64,000 nucleotides of DNA from Luteimonas galliterrae (GTDB lineage Bacteria; Pseudomonadota; Gammaproteobacteria; Xanthomonadales; Xanthomonadaceae): positions 62,001-126,000 of the forward strand of contig NZ_JAMBEP010000003.1 in NCBI RefSeq assembly GCF_023374055.1, written 5' to 3'. A program made the translations under genes and the position numbers. The stretch's first letter is position 1; each line of letters starts with the position of its first letter. Below the pieces are notes generated by a model that saw only the letters and a list, made by a program, of their open reading frames with translations, did not search any database and was not told where the DNA came from. This document shows, one piece after another, positions 57,641 to 64,000 of the stretch.

Positions 57641-57714
57641 GGCTATGTAGCTCAGCCGGTTAGAGCACAGCACTCATAATGCTGGGGTCGGTGGTTCGAG
57701 TCCACCCATAGCCA
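57641..57714 (+). tRNA. tRNA-Met (elongator, anticodon CAT)
   Basis: Cloverleaf: acceptor GGCTATG / CATAGCC, D-arm GCTCAGCCGGTTAGAGC, anticodon stem CAGCA / TGCTG with loop CTCATAA (CAT), five-base variable loop, T-arm GGTGGTTCGAGTCCACC, discriminator A. The pattern follows elongator tRNA-Met, not initiator (first pair G-C) and not the lysidine Ile tRNA. The 3' CCA is not encoded; the next bases are TAC. Confidence 0.95.
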
Positions 57715-57745
57715 TACCTCCGAAGAGGTCCAGCGCCGTCCGAAG

Positions 57746-57788
57746 AAGGCCGAGAATCCCGTGATGCCGGGTTCCGGCCTTTTTTCTT
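57746..57788 (+). terminator. Rho-independent terminator after tRNA-Met
   Basis: AAGGCCG...GAATCCCG pairs with CGGG...TTC...CGGCCTT, leaving a short loop and one bulge, and runs into TTTTTTC. It lies 32 bp after the tRNA. It is also just downstream of the symporter's stop on the other strand. Confidence 0.8.
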
Positions 57789-57820
57789 TTCCGATGAGCC
57801 GCATTCCGGGCCGCAGCCGG

Positions 57821-59383
57821 TTACCAGTACAACGCGTAAAGCGCGACCAGGATCGCGATCACCCCCAACGCACCGATATTGAAACCCAGCGGCGTGCGAT
57901 ACCTGACATCGTCGACGCGGATCAGATCGCTGCCTGCCTTCTGCTTGGGCGTGATCAGCGACACGATCACCGCCAGCGCCAACGCCGACAGGAACACGAG
58001 GCCGACGCGGTCGATGAACGGCAGCGACGGCCACGCCAGTTTCAACAGGACCGACAACGCGAACGAGCTGATCGCCGCGGCCAGCGCGCCGGCCTCGTTG
58101 GCGCGCTTCCAGAACAGGCCCAGCACGAAGATCACCACGATACCCGGGGTGAAGAAGCCGGTGTATTCCTGGATGTACTGGAAAGCCTGGTCGAAGCTGC
58201 CCAACAGCGGCCGCGCGCTGAGGATCGCCAGCAAGACCGCGACCGCTGCGGCGATACGGCCGACGCGGACCAGATGCGCCTGGTCGTCGCTGCGTCCGCG
58301 CTTGGCGTAGAAGTCCAGGGTGAAGATGGTCGCGATCGAATTGATCTTCGACGCCAGCGACGCCACGATCGCCGCCACCAGTGCGGCGAAAACCAGGCCG
58401 AGCACGCCGGTCGGCAGCAGATCCATCATCGTCGGATACGCCTGATCGGGCCTGGCCAGGTCCGGCGCCAGCATCACCGCTGCGATGCCCGGCACCACCA
58501 CCACCAACGGCATCAGCAACTTCAGGAACGCGGCGAAGATCACGCCTTTCTGCGCTTCGGCCAAGTCCTTCGCCGCGAGCGCGCGCTGGATGATGTACTG
58601 ATTGAAGCCCCAATAGCTGACATTCATGATCCACATGCCGCCGACCAGAACGCTGATGCCGGGCAAGTCCTTGTAGAACGGGCTGTCCTTGCTCAGGATC
58701 ATCTTGAAATGTTCGGGGTGCGCGTCCAACAGCTTGCGGTAGCCGGCGACGAGGCTGCCGTCGCCGATTTGCGACAACGTCAGGAAGGTTACCGACAAGC
58801 CGCCCAGCACCAGCAGGCAAACCTGCACGATGTCGGTCAGCGCCACCGCCTTCAGCCCGCCGTACAACTGATACGCCAGCGCGAACGCGCCCAGCAGCAC
58901 CAGCGCCATCGTCGGATCGATGCCGGCGACTTGGTTGACCGCGATAGAGCCGAGCCACAGGATCGAGGTCAGGTTCACGAACACGTACAGGCCCAGCCAG
59001 AACACCGCCATCAGCGTGCGGATCCGGTGGCCATAACGCTCTTCCAGGAACTGCGGCATCGTGTAGATGCGGTTGCGTATGAACACCGGCAGGAAGAACT
59101 TGCCGACGATCAGCAGCGTCGCCGCCGCCATCCATTCGTACGATGCGATGGCCAGCCCGATCGCGTAGCCGGAACCGGACATGCCGATGATCTGCTCGGC
59201 GGAGATGTTGGCTGCGATCAGCGAAGCGCCGATCGCCCACCACGGTAGCGCCTTGCTGGCGAGAAAATAGTCGCTGGCGGATTTCTTGTGGCCTTCTTTC
59301 TCGCGCGAAACCCATTGCGCGAGTGCGAAGATGCCGATCAAGTAGACCAGCACGATCGTCAGGTCCAGCGTTGGCAGTTTCAA
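57821..59383 (-). CDS. Sodium/solute symporter (SSS, SGLT-like)
   Basis: Na+-coupled sugar symporter of 520 residues with about 13-14 membrane helices. Signatures of the SGLT branch: GASLIAANISAEQIIGMSGS at the unwound first helix, RNRIYTMPQFLEERYGHRIR, QLYGGLKAVALTDIVQVCL, and ALVAAIVASLASKINSIATI carrying the Na2-site Ser pair region. It is downstream of the GH3 gene (137 bp) on the same strand, so it likely imports the glucose released there. The last helix ends LVALYALYW. Confidence 0.93.
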   Translation of the reverse strand: MKLPTLDLTIVLVYLIGIFALAQWVSREKEGHKKSASDYFLASKALPWWAIGASLIAANISAEQIIGMSGSGYAIGLAIASYEWMAAATLLIVGKFFLPVFIRNRIYTMPQFLEERYGHRIRTLMAVFWLGLYVFVNLTSILWLGSIAVNQVAGIDPTMALVLLGAFALAYQLYGGLKAVALTDIVQVCLLVLGGLSVTFLTLSQIGDGSLVAGYRKLLDAHPEHFKMILSKDSPFYKDLPGISVLVGGMWIMNVSYWGFNQYIIQRALAAKDLAEAQKGVIFAAFLKLLMPLVVVVPGIAAVMLAPDLARPDQAYPTMMDLLPTGVLGLVFAALVAAIVASLASKINSIATIFTLDFYAKRGRSDDQAHLVRVGRIAAAVAVLLAILSARPLLGSFDQAFQYIQEYTGFFTPGIVVIFVLGLFWKRANEAGALAAAISSFALSVLLKLAWPSLPFIDRVGLVFLSALALAVIVSLITPKQKAGSDLIRVDDVRYRTPLGFNIGALGVIAILVALYALYW

Positions 59384-59520
59384 GGTGTTGCTCCCTCAGT
59401 GCGCTTGACGTCCACCCTGCGGTTACAGGGAGGAATGAATGGCTTCAGGAAGGCTCCGTCATTCCCGCCTCTTGAGAAGACGGGCCAAATCGGGCCTTTC
59501 GGGACGCCGTGATGCGTCGC

Positions 59521-62097
59521 TTACTTGCTGGTCCTGCATCCGAGCGTCCGCTCCGCCTCGCCCTGCGGGGCCAACGCGATACGCGAGAACGACAGCTGCA
59601 AGGGTGCGGCGGATTCGATCGCCAACAGGCCGGACAACTTCGACAGGTCCGCACCGGCCATCGCGAAGCACTTCAGCGGTATGCCGAGCGTGGTCCATTG
59701 GCCGACCGGCAGCGACGCCAACGACTCGCGCAGCGGCAGCGTCGCGCCGCAACCTTCGCCGCAGGCAACGTTCACGGCCACGTCGCCTTTCGGCGGCGCG
59801 TCCACGCGCAGCGTCAGCGTGAGCTGTACGTCGCCGTTGGCCTCCCGCGTCAGGTCCTTCGCTGCGTCTGCGATCAACGACACGCCTGCAAGCGCCGAAC
59901 CGGACCAGGTCACGCGGCGCGCGTCCTCCTGGCGCTGATGGTCGACGGCGGCAATGCGGATGCTGCCGTCGTGCAGCGCCACAGGCAACGTCGCGACACC
60001 GACGGCGCGCTGGCCGGCGGTCTGCAACGCCATCGTCAGCCCCGGCGCCAGCTTGCCGAGCGCGTAATACAGGCCCGGTTGTGCCTGCGCGAGCGATACG
60101 CCGGCGGTTTCCGGCAGCGGCTTGAGGTCGCCCTTGTCGGCATAGGTCAGGCCGTAGCCGTAGGGGAACTGCGGGCTGTAGTCCTTCTGCCCGACGTTGT
60201 TGGCGTACTGGTCGGCGCGACGCGGCCAGGAGAAGCTGAGCTTGCCCTTGAAGTCGTAACGCACGCCGCCATCGGGCGTGCGCAGCAGCACGTCGGCGAT
60301 GCCGCCGCCTTCGCTGCCGGGCAGCCAGGCCGCGACGAAGGCATCGGACGCGTTGATCTCGCGGTTCACCCACAGCGGCCGGCCGCTGAGGAACACGGTC
60401 GTCACCGGAATGCCGTCGGCTTTCAACTTCTTGATGAGCTGAAGGTCGCTGTCGTCGCCGGGCTTGTACAGCAGCGTCGGCAGGTCGCCTTGGAACTCGG
60501 CATAAGGGCTCTCGCCGATCACGACGATGGCGGCGTCGGGTTTGGTTTTGTAATGACCGTCTAGCGCGAGCTCGGCGCTGCCGCCGGCGGCCTGCACCGC
60601 AGTCTTCAGCCCTTCCCAGATCGTCTCGCCGTTCGGGAAATCGGCGCGGGCGGTGCCCGTGCCCTGCCAAGTCAATGTCCAGCCTCCGCTCTGCTTGGCC
60701 ATGCTGTCGGCGCCGTCGCCGGCGACCAGCAGTTTTTTCTTCGGATCCAGCGGCAGCAAGCCGCGCTGGTTCTTCAACAGCACCAGCGATTCGCGCACCG
60801 CCTGGCGCGCGACCGCGCGATGCCCGGGCGCACCCAGCAGTTCGAATTTTCCGCCGAGCGCGCGTTGCGACGGCTTGCCGGCAGCGAACAGGCCGAGCCG
60901 GAATTTCACCCGCAACACGCGTCGCACCGCATCGTCGAGCCTGGCTATCGGAATCGTGCCGGCCTTCGCCGCGGCCAGCGTGCTCTCGTAGAACGGCTTC
61001 CAGCTGTCGGGGGCCATCACCAGGTCGATGCCGGCGTTCACGGTCGCCGGGCATTGCGTGTTGTCGCAGCCTGCGACCTGGCCGTGCGCGTTCCAGTCGG
61101 TGACGACGAAGCCGCCGAAGTTCATGCGCTCTTTCAGCACGTCGGTGACCAGCGGCTTATGGCCCGCCAGCTTCACGCCCCGATAGCTGCTGAAGGAAAC
61201 CATCACCGCTTGCGCGCCGGCGGCGATGGCCGGCGGATAGCCGGCGTTGTGCACATCGCGCAGCACGGACTCGCTGACTTGCGCGTCGCCCTGGTCCTTG
61301 CCGTCGCTCGTACCGCCATCGCCCAGATAATGTTTGACCGAGGAAATGACGTGCGCGGCATCCAGGAATTCCTTGTCGGCGACCTTGCCCTGCAAGCCTT
61401 CGACCATCGCGCCGGCGTAACTGGCCACGAGCTTCGGATCTTCCGAATAGCCTTCGTAGCTGCGGCCCCAACGGTCGTCCTGCGGCACCGCGACGGTCGG
61501 CGCGAAGGCCCATTCCATGCCGGTGGTCCGCGTCTCGATCGCGGTGATGCGGCCGATCTCGCGGATCAGTTCCGGATCGCGCGCCGCACCGAGACCGATG
61601 TTGTGCGGGAACACGGTAGCGCCGACCACGTTGCTCTGGCCGTGCACCGCGTCGATGCCGTACAGGATCGGGATCGCCTTGCCGCCGCCGCGCGTGTCCA
61701 TCGAGGCTTCGTAGAACGCGTCGGCCTGCGCCAGCCATTGCGCCGGCGTCGCATTGTATTTGCCGCCAGGATCGGAACCGCCACCGGCCAGCACCGAACC
61801 GAGCCGATACTTGCGCACGTCTTCGGGCGTGAGGCTGGAAATGTCGCCCTGCACGATCTGGCCGACTTTTTCTTCCAGCGTCATCGTTTGCAGCAGCGCG
61901 TCGACGCTCGCCTCCAGTGCGGGATCGGCCGGCAACGGCCAAACCGGCGCCGGCCAGAGTTCGGGATGGATCGTGCCGCCCGCCGACGTGTTTTCGGCGA
62001 CGCCGGGTCCGGCGGCCAAACCCAATGCCATCGCCATGGCTAGCCCTCGTCGCAGGGTCGCGGCGCTCGGCCGCGGGTTGCTCGATGCTGTCTTCAA
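59521..62097 (-). CDS. GH3 exo-1,3/1,4-beta-glucosidase (glucohydrolase)
   Basis: Secreted or periplasmic GH3 enzyme of 858 residues. The signal segment RRGLAMAMALGLAAGPGVAE is near the N-terminus. Domain 1 has MTLEEKVGQIVQGDISSLTP, PILYGIDAVHGQSNVVGATV, VISSVKHYLGDGGTSDGKDQ, and the nucleophile Asp in NFGGFVVTDWNAHGQVAGCD. Domain 2 has SLVLLKNQRGLLPLDPKKKL; a C-terminal beta-sandwich (about 690-858) resembles the extra domain of ExoP/CelD-type glucohydrolases. It should release glucose from beta-glucans or cello-oligosaccharides. It lies between the TonB receptor and the symporter, all on one strand. Confidence 0.94.
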   Translation of the reverse strand: MKTASSNPRPSAATLRRGLAMAMALGLAAGPGVAENTSAGGTIHPELWPAPVWPLPADPALEASVDALLQTMTLEEKVGQIVQGDISSLTPEDVRKYRLGSVLAGGGSDPGGKYNATPAQWLAQADAFYEASMDTRGGGKAIPILYGIDAVHGQSNVVGATVFPHNIGLGAARDPELIREIGRITAIETRTTGMEWAFAPTVAVPQDDRWGRSYEGYSEDPKLVASYAGAMVEGLQGKVADKEFLDAAHVISSVKHYLGDGGTSDGKDQGDAQVSESVLRDVHNAGYPPAIAAGAQAVMVSFSSYRGVKLAGHKPLVTDVLKERMNFGGFVVTDWNAHGQVAGCDNTQCPATVNAGIDLVMAPDSWKPFYESTLAAAKAGTIPIARLDDAVRRVLRVKFRLGLFAAGKPSQRALGGKFELLGAPGHRAVARQAVRESLVLLKNQRGLLPLDPKKKLLVAGDGADSMAKQSGGWTLTWQGTGTARADFPNGETIWEGLKTAVQAAGGSAELALDGHYKTKPDAAIVVIGESPYAEFQGDLPTLLYKPGDDSDLQLIKKLKADGIPVTTVFLSGRPLWVNREINASDAFVAAWLPGSEGGGIADVLLRTPDGGVRYDFKGKLSFSWPRRADQYANNVGQKDYSPQFPYGYGLTYADKGDLKPLPETAGVSLAQAQPGLYYALGKLAPGLTMALQTAGQRAVGVATLPVALHDGSIRIAAVDHQRQEDARRVTWSGSALAGVSLIADAAKDLTREANGDVQLTLTLRVDAPPKGDVAVNVACGEGCGATLPLRESLASLPVGQWTTLGIPLKCFAMAGADLSKLSGLLAIESAAPLQLSFSRIALAPQGEAERTLGCRTSK

Positions 62098-62204
62098 ACC
62101 GTGCTCCAGAAAGTCCGTGCGGGCGGCGTGCCGAACCGCCCGTTACGCCGCATGCCCCTGCGCAACGCGACCAAAGGCAGGATCGGAAATGCGATGCGCG
62201 CACC

Positions 62205-62238
62205 CGCTTCCCCGCGCCCGCAGCGCGGGCGAAGGGAG
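62205..62238 (-). terminator. GC-rich hairpin after the TonB-dependent receptor
   Basis: 'cttccccgcgcccgc' and 'gcgggcgaaggg' form a strong stem 12 bp after the receptor stop, without a T tract. It could slow decay or end part of the transcripts before the GH3 gene. Confidence 0.45.
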
Positions 62239-62249
62239 CCGGGCGCCGA

Positions 62250-64000
62250 TCAGAAACGCAGGCCGAAATTCACGCCGTACGTGCGCGGCGGCAAGTATTG
62301 CGATACCCACAGGAACTGCCCGGCGCCGGGGTTGAAACGGCCGGCCGCGGTGCGCGTTTTCTCGTCGGTGAAGTTCTGCACGTACAAACCGGCCCACCAG
62401 CGCGCTTCGGGTTCCTCGTAACGCAGCGAGAAATCGCCGCGGCCGTAGGCCTCTTGCTGGTCCTGTTCGCCGAGGTTGAACACGCTCAGCCAGGTTTTGC
62501 TTTCGTAGTGGCCGCTCAACCGCGGCGTCAGCATGCCGCCGTTGCCGAGAGGGAAGTCGTGCTCCCACATCAGCGTCAACGCGAAGTCGGGCGCGTGCGG
62601 CAGTTCGTTGCCGGTCACGTTCATGCAGCTGGCGATGCCCGACTCCGGCGGGCACGGCGGCAGGCCCTGGTAGTCGTTGCTGCCCGCATACAGCAGCTTG
62701 CCCAGTTCTTTTTCCGGAATGCCCGAAACCGTCAGGTTGACGCGGTCGTTGTCGCCGATGAGCGCCGACAGTTCGGTTTCGTAGCCCCACACCTTGGTGC
62801 TGCCGTCCACGTTGTTGAAGCCCAGGCCGCGGTTGCCGTCGGGGAACGTCACCGGCGCGGACAGCTGGAAGTTCTTGAAGTCCATGTAGTAGATCGCGCT
62901 GTTCCAGATCAGGCGCCCTTCCATGAAGCTGAACTTGCCGCCGATTTCGTAGTTGGTCAGTTCCTCGTGCTCGTAAGTCGCGCCGCCGTCCTGCAGGCCG
63001 CCCGACTTGTAGCCGGTGGAGACGCTGGCGTACAGCAGGCCGTTGTCGCCGACATCGAAGTCGGTGCGCAGCAACCAAGTGGTCTGGCCATGGCTGTACT
63101 CGCCGTCGTTGATGGTGGACACGTTGAAGCCCGTTGCCGGACTCGGATACGTGCCCGGCGAAATCGGTACCTGCGGCACCGCCGGGTTGTAGGCCCAGCC
63201 CCAGCCGCGGCCGCCGATGTTCTCCTTCTTGTCGTCGGTGTAGCGCGCGCCGGCGGTCAGGCGCCAGTCGTCGTTGACGTTCCAGGTGGCCTGGCCGAAG
63301 GCGGCATAGGAATCCACCGTTTCCTTGGGCTGGATGAACGAGCCCTGCCAGGCGACCGTGCCTTGCTGGGTGCCGTTGAAGATCGGGATGTCGAAGCGGA
63401 TCGAGTTGTCTTCGGCGGCGTAGTACAGGCCGAGGATCCAGTCGACGGTGTTCTCGCCGGTCGACGCCAAGTTGAACTCGTGCGAAGTGTTTTCGTACTC
63501 GGAGTGGTTGGTGCGGTCTTCCTGGAACTGCGCGGGACCGCAGGCGAAACAGGTCGGCACCAGCACGCCGCTGTCCTGGTCGTAAGTGGAGGAGCCGTCG
63601 AACTTGGAGAAACCGGCGATGTAGCTCAAGCGCAGGCCGTCGTTGATGTCCCAGTCCATGCGGCTGCGCAGCGCGTAGGCGTCGCGGTCGATGTAGGGTG
63701 CGGTGTCGATCAGCGCCGACCAGAAATCCTGTCCCGGCCGGGGCTTCTGCATCAGATTCATGCTCGGCGTGCCGCGGTCGCGGAAGTATTCCAGCGCCAG
63801 GTTCCAGGAGAACGTCTCGCTGGGCTGCCATAGCGCGCTGACGCGCGCGGCCGACTGGTTCTGCGCGTTGTACTTGTCGCCGCCGGTGGCGTACTGGTTC
63901 GGATTGATCGGCTGGAACGTCGCCGGATCGCCGCCGATTGCCGCATAGGCGGCCCGCTGCGCGTCCAGCGACGGGATCTGGCCGATGGGATTCTGGTAGT
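62250..64000 (-). CDS. TonB-dependent receptor, C-terminal part (cut by window edge)
   Basis: The 3' portion, about 583 residues, of an outer-membrane TonB-dependent receptor; the frame is open to the right edge, and the plug domain and start are outside. Alternating beta-strands are clear, for example DWRLTAGARYTDDKKENIG, DNGLLYASVSTGYKSGGLQ, ELTNYEIGGKFSFMEGRLIW and the C-terminal ARWWAGLYVQNFTDEKTRTA. The last residue is Phe (GVNFGLRF), the usual barrel end. It probably imports oligosaccharides for the GH3 enzyme and symporter downstream. A Met at 63761 is internal, not the start. Confidence 0.93.
   Translation of the reverse strand, partial: YQNPIGQIPSLDAQRAAYAAIGGDPATFQPINPNQYATGGDKYNAQNQSAARVSALWQPSETFSWNLALEYFRDRGTPSMNLMQKPRPGQDFWSALIDTAPYIDRDAYALRSRMDWDINDGLRLSYIAGFSKFDGSSTYDQDSGVLVPTCFACGPAQFQEDRTNHSEYENTSHEFNLASTGENTVDWILGLYYAAEDNSIRFDIPIFNGTQQGTVAWQGSFIQPKETVDSYAAFGQATWNVNDDWRLTAGARYTDDKKENIGGRGWGWAYNPAVPQVPISPGTYPSPATGFNVSTINDGEYSHGQTTWLLRTDFDVGDNGLLYASVSTGYKSGGLQDGGATYEHEELTNYEIGGKFSFMEGRLIWNSAIYYMDFKNFQLSAPVTFPDGNRGLGFNNVDGSTKVWGYETELSALIGDNDRVNLTVSGIPEKELGKLLYAGSNDYQGLPPCPPESGIASCMNVTGNELPHAPDFALTLMWEHDFPLGNGGMLTPRLSGHYESKTWLSVFNLGEQDQQEAYGRGDFSLRYEEPEARWWAGLYVQNFTDEKTRTAAGRFNPGAGQFLWVSQYLPPRTYGVNFGLRF

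Overview
The window is chromosomal DNA of a high-GC gammaproteobacterium, most likely a Lysobacter-type member of the Xanthomonadaceae (Lysobacteraceae). Three things suggest this: the neighbourhoods (pcm-tolC, waaA/lpxL, accB-accC ... prmA-zinc ribbon-fis-purH-purD, ampE-nudC, erpA-bactofilin, bfr-bfd-rppH), a TonB receptor/GH3/symporter sugar locus, and many dispersed palindromic repeats of the 'gtaggagcggctttagccgc' and 'agcggagcaagctccgctct' kind. The assignment rests on protein resemblance and gene order, not on a marker-gene comparison.

Layout. 1-4.2 kb: RND efflux adaptor divergent from a TetR regulator, then pcm and tolC. 5-7.8 kb: glnE. 8.6-14.9 kb: LPS genes (waaA, an LpxL-type acyltransferase, an overlapping three-gene set of GT4, O-antigen ligase-like protein and GT2) and a small zf-CHCC protein. 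15-21.9 kb: pirin, YceI, an ELM1-like protein and two FAD oxidases. 22-24.6 kb: a small secreted Cys-rich protein and groES-groEL with a degenerate CIRCE operator. 24.7-30.6 kb: cutA-dsbD-tlpA, aroQ, accBC. 30.8-37.1 kb: membrane protein, prmA, zinc-ribbon protein, fis, purH, purD. 37.1-42.8 kb: low-GC accessory island. 43-49.8 kb: MFS-acyltransferase fusion, ampE, nudC, erpA, bactofilin, two small-family genes. 49.9-54.2 kb: degenerate REC-GGDEF-EAL protein and hybrid histidine kinase. 54.3-57.5 kb: secreted protein/VOC/sigma factor set, bfr, bfd and rppH. 57.6 kb: elongator tRNA-Met. 57.8-64 kb: sodium/solute symporter, GH3 exo-glucosidase and the 3' part of a TonB-dependent receptor.

The accessory island directly behind purD is the most unusual stretch. 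It holds a three-gene ABC-3C (ABC three-component) conflict cassette: a protein with a restriction-endonuclease-like N-terminus, a middle component and a DUF3732-type ABC ATPase whose 5' end carries an apparent one-base frameshift. Facing it is a second cassette: an orphan VirB6/TrbL-like membrane protein whose low-GC C-terminus carries an HEVGH zinc-metallopeptidase motif, followed by an overlapping gene for a small exported protein. The pair looks like a polymorphic toxin with its partner or immunity protein. The last ~50 codons of purD share the island's composition, so the recombination point may lie inside purD.

The other striking feature is the repeats. About ten intergenic regions hold palindromes from at least five families. 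Five regions carry a mosaic block of roughly 0.4-0.8 kb, with a 15-bp tandem repeat of variable copy number. Palindromes of the commonest family also lie in frame inside dsbD, where they encode the linkers that separate two tandem N-terminal domains and the membrane domain.
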